DNA from: Sphingomonas prati
GTDB taxonomy: Bacteria; Pseudomonadota; Alphaproteobacteria; Sphingomonadales; Sphingomonadaceae
Assembly (NCBI RefSeq): GCF_014643515.1
Contig: NZ_BMJP01000005.1
Location: 186,001-250,000, forward strand
Direction: 5' to 3'
Length of the DNA stretch: 64,000 nt
A program made the position numbers and the translations under genes. The stretch's first letter is position 1, and each line of letters starts with the position of its first letter. The notes below the pieces were generated by a model, which did no database searches, had not been told where the DNA came from, and worked only from the letters and a program-made list of their open reading frames with translations. Positions 33,571-42,788 of the stretch are shown in pieces.

Positions 33571-36060
33571 GTGTCGAAGAGGCTCTTGAGTGGTTTGCTC
33601 GCGTCCGTCGGCCTGATGGCCGGCACCGGCATCGTCCACGCCGGTCCGCTGACCGTCACCCCGGCCGAAACGCTCGAGACGCAGGGCCTCACCGTCATCC
33701 TCGACCAGAACCCGTTCAGCCCGATCTTCTTCGATGAAAAGAACGCCGGCATCCAGATCGTCCTGCACGGCGATCGGATCGCCACCGACGGTGCGGTCCG
33801 GCTCGACCGGACCCCGGAACAATGGGCCCCCGTCCCCGCCTTCGTCAGCCGCACGCGCGGGACCGAGCCCAACCAGATCGTCGTCCGTTCCGCCTACAAG
33901 GACGTCAATCTCAACTATGTCGTCAAGGTGACCGCGGAGGGTGAAGGCTTCCGCATCGCGGTCGATCTCGACCAGCCGCTGCCCGCCGCCCTCGCCGGCA
34001 AGGCGGGCTTCAACCTCGATTTCCTGCCGACCGCTTATTTCGGCAAGAGCTATCTGATGGACACGGCCCCCGGCCTGTTCCCGCGCCACCCCACCGGCCC
34101 GATGGCCAAGGACGGGTCCGGCGATCCGCTGCCGCTCGCGTCGAACGGCAAATCGCTGACGCTCGCGCCCGAGGACCCCGTCACCCGCGTCACGATCACC
34201 TCCGACAACGCGCCGCTGTCGCTCTACGACGCGCGCAACCGCGCGCAGAATGGCTGGTTCGTCGTCCGCTCGCTGATCCCGGCGGGTGCGAAGGAGAACG
34301 CGATCGTCTGGCATGTTCGCCCGAATGTCGTGAAGAACTGGGTCCGCCCGCCGGTCGTCTCGTTCAACCAGGCCGGCTATACCCCCGGCCGCCGCAAGAT
34401 CGCGCTGATCGAACTCGACCCGAACTTCAAGGGTCCGGGCGAAGCGGAACTGGTCAAGCTGACCGCCGACGGCCGGAAGCAGCCCGTGTTCCGCGCCAAG
34501 ACCCAGTCACGCGGCCGCTGGACGCGCTACGACTATGCCGCGTTCGACTTCTCGTCCGTGCGTGAACCCGGCGTCTACGCCATCTCCTACGCGGGTGCGA
34601 CGACCAACCCGTTCCGCATTTCGCCCGACGCCTATGGCCGCATCTGGCAGACCTCACTCGACACGTTCATTGCCGGGCAGATGGACCATGTCGGCATCCG
34701 CGAACAACATCGCGTCTGGTCCGCCCCCTCCCACCTCGACGACGCGCGTCAGGCCCCGCCGAACATCACCCACTTCGACGGCTACAAGATGGGCGCTAGT
34801 CTCGACTCCCCGTTCAAGGCGGGCCAGCACATCCCCGGCCTCGCGGTCGGCGGGTTCCAGGACGCGGGCGACTACGACATCCAGACCCCGGAAAACGCCT
34901 CGGTCGTGCGCGATCTCGTCTGGGCGCGCGAATTGTTCGGACTCGACTGGGACGAAACCAGCGTCGACGAAGCCGCCCGCGCGGTCGAGATCCGCAAACC
35001 AGACGGCGTCGAGGATGCCGTCCAGCAGATCCGCCACGGCACGCTTCAGCTGCTCGCGCAATACAAGGTGTTCGGCCACGCCATCGTCGGCATCGTCGAT
35101 CCGGCACTCCGCCAATATGCCCATCTCGGCGACGGCGGGTCGCAGACCGACAACCTCACGTACGACCCACGCCTGAAAGCAACCGAGAAGAAGCTCGCCA
35201 CGTCCGGCGCGCAGGACGATCGCTGGGCATTCACCACCGACCTGCCGGCCAACAACCTGATCGTCGCGGGCGCGCTCGCGGGGTCCAGCCGTGCGCTCCA
35301 GGCAAGCGACCCGACGATGGCGGCCGAGGCACTCGCCGCCGCCAAGGCGCTCTGGACCAAGCAGCAGCGCGGCACCGCGCAGGCCGGCGACGGTCGCGAC
35401 GACTCCTCCTCGCGCCGCTCGCCCGACGCGGCCAACGTGTCGGCCACGATCGAACTGTTGATCACCACCAAGGGCGACAAGCTCTACGCCGATCGCCTCC
35501 GCCAGCTGATGCCGGTGATCCAGCAAAACTTCCAGTGGCTCGGCGGTCCCGCGGTCCGCGCGATCCCTTTCATGGATGCAGGCTACCGCGCGCAGCTCGA
35601 ACCGCTGGTCCGCGCGATGATAGCCAAGGTCGATCAGGACATGACGAAGAACCCGTTCGGCGTTCCGATCAGCGACGGCGCATGGGCGGGATCGAACCAG
35701 GTCGCCAGCTTCGGCACGACGATGTACCTACTGCACAAGGCGTTCCCGGTGATCGTCGGCACGGACCATACGCTCAACGCGATCGACTATGTCCTCGGGC
35801 GCCACCCCGCCAACAACCTGTCGCTCGTGTCTACGGTCGGCACCCAGTCGAAACTGATCGGCTACGGCCACAACCGCGCGGACTACAGCTTCATTCCGGG
35901 CGGCATGGTGCCCGGCGTGCTGATCGTCAAACCGGACTTCCCCGAACTGAAGACCGACTGGCCGTTCCTGTGGTTCGAAAACGAATACACGGTCAGCACC
36001 ACCTCCGCCTACATCCTCGCCGCCCGCGCCGCGATGGCCGTCACGGCGGAGACGCCGTAA
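33571..36060 (+). CDS. GH9 family glycoside hydrolase (beta-glucanase type), secreted
   Basis: 829 residues from GTG 33571; ATG 33565 directly abuts the GGGGAG ribosome site, so the GTG six bases further is preferred. A signal peptide is followed by an N-terminal domain of about 230 residues, then an Ig-like CelD_N region (RPPVVSFNQAGYTPGRRKIA ... FRISPDAYGRIWQ), then the GH9 (alpha/alpha)6 barrel. Catalytic Asp pair in QDAGDYD (431-435), the family C-terminal motif YVLGRHPANNLSLVSTVGTQ, and the acid Glu in FENEYT (Glu805). Family members cut beta-1,4-glucans or related oligosaccharides; endo or exo action cannot be told. Acts outside the cytoplasm. It stands alone and ends with a strong hairpin at 36068-36101. 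Confidence 0.9.
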   Translation: MSKRLLSGLLASVGLMAGTGIVHAGPLTVTPAETLETQGLTVILDQNPFSPIFFDEKNAGIQIVLHGDRIATDGAVRLDRTPEQWAPVPAFVSRTRGTEPNQIVVRSAYKDVNLNYVVKVTAEGEGFRIAVDLDQPLPAALAGKAGFNLDFLPTAYFGKSYLMDTAPGLFPRHPTGPMAKDGSGDPLPLASNGKSLTLAPEDPVTRVTITSDNAPLSLYDARNRAQNGWFVVRSLIPAGAKENAIVWHVRPNVVKNWVRPPVVSFNQAGYTPGRRKIALIELDPNFKGPGEAELVKLTADGRKQPVFRAKTQSRGRWTRYDYAAFDFSSVREPGVYAISYAGATTNPFRISPDAYGRIWQTSLDTFIAGQMDHVGIREQHRVWSAPSHLDDARQAPPNITHFDGYKMGASLDSPFKAGQHIPGLAVGGFQDAGDYDIQTPENASVVRDLVWARELFGLDWDETSVDEAARAVEIRKPDGVEDAVQQIRHGTLQLLAQYKVFGHAIVGIVDPALRQYAHLGDGGSQTDNLTYDPRLKATEKKLATSGAQDDRWAFTTDLPANNLIVAGALAGSSRALQASDPTMAAEALAAAKALWTKQQRGTAQAGDGRDDSSSRRSPDAANVSATIELLITTKGDKLYADRLRQLMPVIQQNFQWLGGPAVRAIPFMDAGYRAQLEPLVRAMIAKVDQDMTKNPFGVPISDGAWAGSNQVASFGTTMYLLHKAFPVIVGTDHTLNAIDYVLGRHPANNLSLVSTVGTQSKLIGYGHNRADYSFIPGGMVPGVLIVKPDFPELKTDWPFLWFENEYTVSTTSAYILAARAAMAVTAETP

Positions 36061-36067
36061 GGCGGCG

Positions 36068-36101
36068 GGGAGGGTGGAACCGAAACCGGATCCACCCTCC
36101 C
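36068..36101 (+). terminator. Terminator hairpin after the GH9 gene
   Basis: GGGAGGGTGGA (36068-36078) and TCCACCCTCCC (36091-36101) form a perfect 11-bp stem with a 12-base loop, starting 8 bases after the GH9 stop. A weak T-containing tail (TCGTTCG) follows. Confidence 0.7.
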
Positions 36102-36130
36102 TCGTTCGTGCTGAGTAGAGGCCGAGTAGT

Positions 36131-36191
36131 GCCCTCGGCGCGTATCGAGGGCTCGTATCAAAGCAAAAGGCGCGCCCTTCGATACGAGCCC
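36131..36191. repeat. Overlapping intergenic dyads between GH9 and glpR
   Basis: GCCCTCG/CGAGGGC (36131-36137 with 36146-36152) and the 11-bp pair GGGCTCGTATC/GATACGAGCCC (36149-36159 with 36181-36191) share bases, so only one stem can form at a time. Followed by CTTCGAGCGCAGCCGAGAAG. The composition is typical of short palindromic repeats between sphingomonad genes; they lie between convergent gene ends and may aid termination. Confidence 0.5.
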
Positions 36192-36282
36192 CCGCCCCCC
36201 AAACCGCCCGTCCCGACCGCAGTCGGAAACCCTTCGAGCGCAGCCGAGAAGCCAACAGCCCCTCACCCCTAACGCTTAATGA

Positions 36283-37062
36283 TCATCCCCCAGTCTCGAC
36301 TACCTGAACGCCCGCCTCGCGACACACCCCGCGCAACGCATCCGGCAACCGGTCCGTCACCAGCCAGTCGATCTCCTCAAGGCTGCCGATCCGCACCGGC
36401 GCCGGCCGGTCGAACTTCGACGAGTCCACCGCCAGGATCACCTTGCGCGCATTCTGTATGATCGTGCGCGACACATGCACCTCGTCTACGTCGAAATCGA
36501 GAAAGTCGCCGTCCGCCGCGATCGCCGACGCACCGATCAGTGCGATGTCGACCTTGAACCCGCGGATGAAATCCATCGCGATCGCCCCCACCACCGCCCG
36601 GTCGCTTGGCCGCACGCGCCCGCCTGCGGCGATCACCTCGATCCCCGGCCGATCCGCTAGGATGTCCACGACGTTCAGGTTGTTGGTGATCACCATCAGC
36701 CGGCGTCGATCGACGAGGTGCCGCGCGATCGCCTCCGTCGTCGTCCCGATGTTGATGAACAGGCTCCCCCCGTCCCCGACCAGCGCGGCGGCGGCCGCCC
36801 CGATCGCCGACTTCGCGGCCGCCGCGATCTCGCGCCGCTCAGCATAGGCCAGCGTGTTCGTGCCCGACATCGCCATCGCACCGCCATGGACGCGGGTGAT
36901 CAGCGCACGCCGCTCGAGCTGCGTCAGGTCCTTGCGGATCGTCTGCGGCGTGACACCCAAAGTCGTGGCGAGCGCCTCCACCGAAACGCTGCCCGCCCCT
37001 TCCGTGATCGCGACGATCCGCGCGTGACGCGCCACGACCTCCACGGCCCCCGTCTCGATCAT
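36283..37062 (-). CDS. glpR: DeoR-family repressor of glycerol genes
   Basis: 259 residues from ATG 37062, overlapping the glpD stop as ATGA. N-terminal DeoR helix-turn-helix ([20 protein letters not shown], then [20 protein letters not shown]), followed by the signature LITRVHGGA and the DeoR sugar-phosphate effector domain ([58 protein letters not shown]). Its cotranscription with glpD and the divergent glpK identify it as GlpR, expected to be released by glycerol-3-phosphate. Likely sites are the CGAA repeats at 38632-38677. Confidence 0.9.
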   Translation of the reverse strand: MIETGAVEVVARHARIVAITEGAGSVSVEALATTLGVTPQTIRKDLTQLERRALITRVHGGAMAMSGTNTLAYAERREIAAAAKSAIGAAAAALVGDGGSLFINIGTTTEAIARHLVDRRRLMVITNNLNVVDILADRPGIEVIAAGGRVRPSDRAVVGAIAMDFIRGFKVDIALIGASAIAADGDFLDFDVDEVHVSRTIIQNARKVILAVDSSKFDRPAPVRIGSLEEIDWLVTDRLPDALRGVCREAGVQVVETGG

Positions 37063-38594
37063 GCCGCGACGGCGGACCGCTGGCCCAAATACGCGTCCAG
37101 CCGCTCCGCCGTCCCGGTCGGCACATGCAGTCCCAGCTTGCTCCGCCGCCAGAGAATATCCTCCACCGTCCGCGCCCATTCGTTCGCGACGAGGTAGTCG
37201 ACCTCCGCCACGTGCAGCCCACCGCCCAGATCGTCGCCGAGGTCCGCGACGCTGCGTGCCTCCCCCAGGATCGCACTCACCCGCGTTCCGTACGCCCGCG
37301 CCAGCCGCCGCAGCAGGGCCAACGGGATGGCCGGATACCGCACCTCCACCCCGCCCAGGAACCGCTCGAAATCCGCATCCGGCATGTCCCCGCCAGGCAA
37401 TGCCGCCCCCGCGGTCCAGGCCTGCCCGGCATTCTGCAGGAACGGCGCCAGCTCCCGCATTGCATGCTCGGCCAACTTGCGGTACGTCGTGATCTTGCCG
37501 CCGAAGATGCTCAGCATCGGCGCGCGATCCTCGCCCGCATCGACGTCCAGCACATAGTCGCGCGTCACCGCCGACGCGTTCGCCGACTTGTCGTCGTAAA
37601 GCGGCCGGATCCCGGAATAGCTCCACGCGATGTCCGCCTCCGTCACCGGCCGCGCGAAATAACGCGCAATCGTATCGAGCAGATACTTCGTCTCGCCCGC
37701 ACCGATCTCTGCCTTGCCGGGCGCCTCGCCCCACGCCTCGTCCGTCGTGCCGACCAGCGTGAACTTCCCCTCATACGGGATCGCGAACACGATCCGCCGG
37801 TCGTCGTTCTGAAGCATGAACGCATGGTCGCCGTCGTAAAGCTGCGGCACCACGATATGGCTTCCCTTCACCAACCGCACGCCGCGGTCGTTGCGGCAGC
37901 CGCTCGTCCGGCCGAGCACGTCGGCCACCCATGGCCCCGCCGCATTCACCAGCACGCGCGCTTCGATCTGCCGCGTCAGCCCGTCCGCATCGGTGACGTC
38001 CGCGGTCCAGCCGGTCGCCGACCTTTGCGCCCCCGTCAGCCGCGCCCGCGTCCGGATCGTCGCGCCCCGCTCCGCCGCATCCAGCGCGTTGAGCGCGACC
38101 AGCCGACTGTCCTCCACCCAGCAATCCGAATAGACGAACGCCTTGCCGCCACGCGGCGACAGCCCCGCCCCGAACGGCGAGCTTGCCAGCTTCACCGTCT
38201 CGGTCCCCGGCAACTTCTCCCGCCCGCCCAGATGATCGTACAGGAACAGCCCGAGCCGCACGATCCACGCCGGCCGCGGCGACTGGTTCTGCGGCAGGAC
38301 AAACCGCAGCGGCCAGATGATATGCGGCGCCATGCCCCACAATCGCTCGCGTTCGATCAGCGCCTCGCGCACCAGCCGGAACTCGTAATATTCCAGGTAG
38401 CGCAGCCCGCCATGGATCAGCTTGGTCGATGCCGACGACGTATGGCTCGCCAGATCGTCCTGCTCGACCAGCAGCACCGACAACCCGCGCCCCGCCGCAT
38501 CGCGCGCGATTCCCGTGCCGTTGATACCCCCGCCGACGATCAGCAGGTCCACGGGTCCGCTCGGCCACTGGTCCATCGCGCTCAGTCCTGTCAT
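37059..38594 (-). CDS. glpD: Glycerol-3-phosphate dehydrogenase (FAD-dependent)
   Basis: 511 residues, start ATG 38594 with GAGG seven bases upstream. FAD-binding motif [20 protein letters not shown] at the N-terminus, conserved [20 protein letters not shown], substrate-site [11 protein letters not shown] and [16 protein letters not shown], and the C-terminal alpha-domain of aerobic GlpD. It oxidises glycerol-3-phosphate to dihydroxyacetone phosphate at the inner membrane and passes electrons to quinone. It is first in glpD - glpR and divergent from glpK. Confidence 0.96.
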   Translation of the reverse strand: MTGLSAMDQWPSGPVDLLIVGGGINGTGIARDAAGRGLSVLLVEQDDLASHTSSASTKLIHGGLRYLEYYEFRLVREALIERERLWGMAPHIIWPLRFVLPQNQSPRPAWIVRLGLFLYDHLGGREKLPGTETVKLASSPFGAGLSPRGGKAFVYSDCWVEDSRLVALNALDAAERGATIRTRARLTGAQRSATGWTADVTDADGLTRQIEARVLVNAAGPWVADVLGRTSGCRNDRGVRLVKGSHIVVPQLYDGDHAFMLQNDDRRIVFAIPYEGKFTLVGTTDEAWGEAPGKAEIGAGETKYLLDTIARYFARPVTEADIAWSYSGIRPLYDDKSANASAVTRDYVLDVDAGEDRAPMLSIFGGKITTYRKLAEHAMRELAPFLQNAGQAWTAGAALPGGDMPDADFERFLGGVEVRYPAIPLALLRRLARAYGTRVSAILGEARSVADLGDDLGGGLHVAEVDYLVANEWARTVEDILWRRSKLGLHVPTGTAERLDAYLGQRSAVAA

Positions 38595-38631
38595 TTAATT
38601 GCCTCGGCTCGTAGCACCAACGCGCAGCGAA

Positions 38632-38677
38632 CGAAACAGTTGACGTTCATTCGAAACCGGTCGAACCTTCGTCCGAA
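38632..38677. promoter_or_regulatory. Candidate GlpR operator repeats
   Basis: CGAA begins at 38632, 38652, 38662 and 38674 (ACGAAAC, TCGAAAC, TCGAACC, CCGAAAG), near 10-bp phasing, in the 105-base region between glpD and glpK. DeoR-family proteins often bind phased direct repeats of this kind. Confidence 0.45.
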
Positions 38678-38699
38678 AGCAGAAGGCGGAGAGGAACCC

Positions 38700-40193
38700 A
38701 TGGCCAAGACGCACATCCTGGTCATCGATCAGGGCACCACATCGACGCGCAGCATCGTGTTCGACGGTGCCGCCCGCCGCATCGCGATCGCGCAGGCCGA
38801 ATTTCAGCAGCATTATCCCGAACCCGGCTGGGTCGAACATGACCCGGAGGACATCTGGCGCGATGCGGTCGCCACTGCGCGCGACGCGCTCGCGCGCAGC
38901 GGGATCGCCGCGGCCGACGTCGCGGCGATCGGCATCACCAACCAGCGTGAAACCGCGGTGGTGTGGGACCGCGCGACCGGCGTGCCGATCCACCGCGCGA
39001 TCGTCTGGCAGGACCGCCGCGGTGCCGCGCGTTGCCAGGAACTGCGCGCGGACGGCGCGGAGGACCTCGTCCGCGCCCGCACCGGCCTCGTCATCGACCC
39101 CTATTTTTCCGCAACCAAGATCGCCTGGATCCTCGACAATGTCGCCGGTGCCCGCGCGCGGGCCGAGCGCGGCGAACTGGCGTTTGGGACGATCGACAGC
39201 TTCCTGCTCTGGCGGCTGACCGGCGGCCAAGTCCACGCGACCGACGTCACCAACGCCTCGCGCACGATGCTCTACGATATCCATGAGCAGGCCTGGGACG
39301 CCGAACTGTGCCGCCTGCTCCGCGTGCCGGCGTCGATGCTGCCCGCGGTCCACGACAACGCGCATCTCTACGGCACGACCACGCCCGACCTGTTCGGCGC
39401 CGCGATCCCGGTCGCGGGCATTGCGGGCGATCAGCAGGCGGCGCTGTTCGGCCAGGCCTGCTTCGCGCCCGGTACCGCCAAATCGACCTACGGCACCGGC
39501 TGCTTCATGCTGCTCAACACGGGGGAGAAGGCCGTAGCGTCCGAACACCGGCTGCTCACCACCCCGGCCTACCGGATCGACGGCCGGATCGTCTACGCGC
39601 TGGAAGGGTCGATCTTCGTCGCCGGCGCGGCGGTCAAATGGCTGCGTGACGGGATCGGCGTCATCACCCACGCCAGCCAGACGGACGATCTCGCCACCCG
39701 CGTGCCGGACAATCACGGCGTCTACATGGTCCCGGCCTTCGCCGGCCTCGGCGCGCCGCATTGGGACGCCGACGCGCGCGGCGCGATCTACGGCCTGACG
39801 CTCGGCGCCGGGGCCGGCCACCTCGCCCGCGCCGCGCTGGAGGCGGTCGCGTTCCAGACGATGGACCTGATCGATGCTATGGCCGCGGACGGCGGCGGCC
39901 GCCCGGCCATGCTGCGCGTCGACGGCGGGATGGCGGCCAACGACTGGCTCTGTCGCTTCCTGGCGGACATGATCGACACGCCCGTGGAACGACCGGCCGA
40001 TCTGGAGACCACGGCACGCGGCGCGGCCTTCCATGCGGGCCTCGCGACCGGCGTCTGGTCGGGGCTCGACCAGCTGTCGCAACTCTGGTCGCAGGACCGT
40101 TGTTTCGAACCGTCGATGTCCGATACGGTCCGCGCTCCGCTCGCTGCGGGGTGGCACGACGCCGTAAAACGCACGCTCAGCACGCCCCTCTGA
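38700..40193 (+). CDS. glpK: Glycerol kinase
   Basis: 497 residues; ATG 38700 with AGAGGA upstream. An in-frame opening back to 37125 is antisense to glpD and is not coding. FGGY-kinase motifs: [15 protein letters not shown] (phosphate loop), [71 protein letters not shown] and the second signature [20 protein letters not shown]. Phosphorylates glycerol with ATP; product goes to GlpD. Divergent from glpD-glpR. It ends at a shared hairpin with the convergent TBDR. Confidence 0.97.
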   Translation: MAKTHILVIDQGTTSTRSIVFDGAARRIAIAQAEFQQHYPEPGWVEHDPEDIWRDAVATARDALARSGIAAADVAAIGITNQRETAVVWDRATGVPIHRAIVWQDRRGAARCQELRADGAEDLVRARTGLVIDPYFSATKIAWILDNVAGARARAERGELAFGTIDSFLLWRLTGGQVHATDVTNASRTMLYDIHEQAWDAELCRLLRVPASMLPAVHDNAHLYGTTTPDLFGAAIPVAGIAGDQQAALFGQACFAPGTAKSTYGTGCFMLLNTGEKAVASEHRLLTTPAYRIDGRIVYALEGSIFVAGAAVKWLRDGIGVITHASQTDDLATRVPDNHGVYMVPAFAGLGAPHWDADARGAIYGLTLGAGAGHLARAALEAVAFQTMDLIDAMAADGGGRPAMLRVDGGMAANDWLCRFLADMIDTPVERPADLETTARGAAFHAGLATGVWSGLDQLSQLWSQDRCFEPSMSDTVRAPLAAGWHDAVKRTLSTPL

Positions 40194-40194
40194 C

Positions 40195-40229
40195 CCCCTC
40201 CCCGCCACCCCGATCGGCGGCGGGAGGGG
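40195..40229. terminator. Hairpin between convergent glpK and TBDR
   Basis: CCCCTCCC (40195-40202) and GGGAGGGG (40222-40229) pair perfectly, with further GC pairing possible inside. It starts one base after the glpK stop and ends eight bases from the TBDR stop, so it could serve both strands. Confidence 0.6.
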
Positions 40230-40237
40230 TGGAACGA

Positions 40238-42619
40238 CTAGAACTTCACGCCGACTTCCATGCCGTAGAAGCGCGGTTCGCCCGCAATATAGGTCGGCAC
40301 GCCGAGGCCACCGCCCGTATTGCCCGCATCGATCAGATACTTCTTGTCGGTCAGGTTCCGCGCGAACCCGCTGAGCGTCCAGCGTGCGCCCGGCCCCTCG
40401 ATACCCGCCCGCACGTTCACCAGCGTATACTGGTCCGTCGAAATCGCCTCGTTATTCGGCAGTTCGAAGAACACCTTGCTCTGGTAAGTCACCGACGGCG
40501 TCGCGAACAGCGTCAGCGACCCCGCAGGCACGCGCATCGTCACGCCACCGGCCGCCTCATATTTCGGCTGCAGCCGGAACCGGTCGCCCGAGAACGCGCC
40601 GAACCGCGTATCCTTGTCGATCCCGCCATCGATATAGCCGAAGTTCCCGAACACGGTCAGGAACGACGCCAGCCGCACCGTCGCGTCGGCCTCGAACCCC
40701 AGATTCTGCGCGGTGCCCGCGCTCTGCGTCGTCGTGACGCCGGCGTTCGTCACCGAAACCTGGAAGTCGTCATACTTTTGCAGGTACACCGCTGCCGATG
40801 CCGTGACCGGGCCGACCGACCCCTTCACGCCGGCTTCGTAATTCCAGACCGTCTCCTCCCCGACCGGCTGAAGCCGTGGGCTCACAGTCGTCCCGACCGT
40901 GACCGCATCGAGCTGCACCACCGGCGAACGGCGCCCCTTGGCGACCGTGGCATAGGCGTTCACGCTGTCGGTCAGGCGGTAGAGGATGTTGAACCGCGGC
41001 AGCACCGCCGCGAACGAATCCTCCGCGCGGTACGTCACGCCGTTCGTGTTGCTCGTCCCCAGCAGACTGGCCCGCGCGATCGTCGAGTTCGGCGCCACGC
41101 TAGAATAACCGCTGCGGCGCTTCTCGATCAGCACGCGCGCACCGGCGGTCAGCTCCAGCGCGGGCGTCGGAATATAGGTCACGTCGCCGAACGCGGAATA
41201 GGTGTCGTTCCGCCCGCTGTTCTGGAACGTCGAGGAGTAAGGGGCGGTGGTCAGCGCCCCGCCGGTCAGGACCGACGTCGCCCGCGTCGCAGGGATCGTC
41301 CCCGCCGCGGTCACACAACCAGTGCCGGTCGGAATACCCGCCGCGTTCAGGATGTTGCGCACGCCGGCGAAAAGTGGGTTTACCGAACAGGCCAGATACG
41401 TGCCCTCCTCGGTCGAGAACGGCACGCGCTGGAAACCCTTTTCAAAGAACGCATTCGCCCCGACGAACGCGCGCCAATGGTCATCGGTGTAGGACAGCCG
41501 CGTCTCGTGGCTATACTGCTTGCCGCGCGCTTCTTCCGCGAATTCCAAGTAGAACACGCTCGCGCCGTCGGCATCGAACACTTCGTTTGCGTTGAATTCG
41601 CGGTACCCGTTGACCGTGGTCAGCGTCACGCCGTCGCCCACGTCCCACGCGAGCGTGAAGTTCGCATCATATACGTTGCGCTTCAGCCCGAGCCGGCGCG
41701 CGCCCAGCACGCTCTCGCTGTACGGCGAACCGGACAGTTCGGCCGGTCCGTAATCGTCGAACGGCTTGCCGCCGAACCCGCCGGTGGGCGCGAACGCGCG
41801 CGATTTGAACGCGGTGCCTGGGTTACGCTGCCCGTCATAGGTTAGCACGAGGTCGGCGGTGACCGCATCGGACGGCCGGTAGCGCAACGAAGCACGTACG
41901 CCGCGCTGGTCCTGCCCGTTCAGGTCGCGCTGGTCGACCTGCCCCTGGTTCTGGTTCGGGACATCTGGATCGCCCGCGATGTTCCGCACATACCCGCGAC
42001 GCTTCTTGTACGCGAAGGCAATCCGCCCGGCGATCATATCGTTGCCGGCGTTCAGGTAACCAGACGCCAGATACCGATTGAAATTGCCGTAGCCACCCGA
42101 CAGCGCACCGGAGAAACCCGGTTCCGGCTTAGCGGAAATGATGCTGATCGCGCCGATCGCGGCCGCGGTGCCGAACAGCGTCGCCTGCGGCCCCTTCACC
42201 ACCTCGACCCGCTCCAGGTCGTACAGGTCCTGATACGCCCCGCGCGACCGGCTGATATCGACACCGTTATAGTAGAGCGTCACGCGCGCGCCCTGCTGCG
42301 ACGATCCGTTGTCCGACGTGATGCCGCGGATGACGAAGCCCGGATTGTTGGCGCTTTGCTCCTGGATGGTCAGGCCGGGGACATAGGCCGCCAGCTCGTC
42401 GAGCTCGGACACGCCGATCGCGCGCATCGTCTCGCCGGTCAGTGCGGTGACGGTCAGCGGCACGTCGGCGATCTTCTGCTCCGTCTTCTGCGCGGTGACG
42501 ACGATATCGCCGAACGCCGCATCCTCGGCACCGTCGGTGGGCGCCGCAACAGCTTGCGCGAACAAGGTCGACGGCGTCCAGGCAAGCATGATGGCCAGCG
42601 CAAAGCGTGAAACAGACAC
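40238..42619 (-). CDS. TonB-dependent receptor divergent from PhoD
   Basis: 793 residues; GTG start at 42619 with GGGGGA six bases upstream. Signal peptide (SVSRFALAIMLAWTPSTLFA, then QA), TonB-box-like GDIVVTAQKTEQKIADVPLT, plug (LAAYVPGLTIQEQSANNPGF; LERVEVVKGPQATLFGTAAA), large barrel, C-terminal FYGMEVGVKF. The plug resembles the pesticin/CirA-like sphingomonad group. Its start faces phoD; the 169-base gap carries a run of PhoB-like half-sites in the direction of this gene. A phosphorus-containing ligand is therefore a fair guess. Confidence 0.93.
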   Translation of the reverse strand: MSVSRFALAIMLAWTPSTLFAQAVAAPTDGAEDAAFGDIVVTAQKTEQKIADVPLTVTALTGETMRAIGVSELDELAAYVPGLTIQEQSANNPGFVIRGITSDNGSSQQGARVTLYYNGVDISRSRGAYQDLYDLERVEVVKGPQATLFGTAAAIGAISIISAKPEPGFSGALSGGYGNFNRYLASGYLNAGNDMIAGRIAFAYKKRRGYVRNIAGDPDVPNQNQGQVDQRDLNGQDQRGVRASLRYRPSDAVTADLVLTYDGQRNPGTAFKSRAFAPTGGFGGKPFDDYGPAELSGSPYSESVLGARRLGLKRNVYDANFTLAWDVGDGVTLTTVNGYREFNANEVFDADGASVFYLEFAEEARGKQYSHETRLSYTDDHWRAFVGANAFFEKGFQRVPFSTEEGTYLACSVNPLFAGVRNILNAAGIPTGTGCVTAAGTIPATRATSVLTGGALTTAPYSSTFQNSGRNDTYSAFGDVTYIPTPALELTAGARVLIEKRRSGYSSVAPNSTIARASLLGTSNTNGVTYRAEDSFAAVLPRFNILYRLTDSVNAYATVAKGRRSPVVQLDAVTVGTTVSPRLQPVGEETVWNYEAGVKGSVGPVTASAAVYLQKYDDFQVSVTNAGVTTTQSAGTAQNLGFEADATVRLASFLTVFGNFGYIDGGIDKDTRFGAFSGDRFRLQPKYEAAGGVTMRVPAGSLTLFATPSVTYQSKVFFELPNNEAISTDQYTLVNVRAGIEGPGARWTLSGFARNLTDKKYLIDAGNTGGGLGVPTYIAGEPRFYGMEVGVKF

Positions 42620-42671
42620 AATATTTCCCCCATGTAATATCGTCGCGCTAGGGTTACCGGATGGCGTTCGC

Positions 42672-42722
42672 ATGACGGGCCGGGGTCGGCGGCATGACGG
42701 CGCGGTGACGAAACGGTTACGA
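42672..42722 (-). promoter_or_regulatory. Candidate PhoB-box array between TBDR and phoD
   Basis: Five 7-mers start every 11 bp (42672, 42683, 42694, 42705, 42716). On the minus strand they read TCGTAAC, TCGTCAC, CCGTCAT, CCGACCC and CCGTCAT. Three are close to the PhoB half-site CTGTCAT and one (CCGACCC) is degenerate. The array lies 53-103 bases before the TBDR start and 67-117 before phoD. Confidence 0.55.
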
Positions 42723-42788
42723 CGGCTGCAACCATAACGTCGCATACGCCACCTATCGCGCGGTGATCCCAGACACAGGAATGACCGC

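Noticed and set aside
37125-38699. Long open frame upstream of glpK in the same frame
   Set aside because: Entirely antisense to glpD, rich in Arg/His/Pro, and without any domain; high-GC shadow of a real gene. The glycerol kinase start at 38700 has its own ribosome site.
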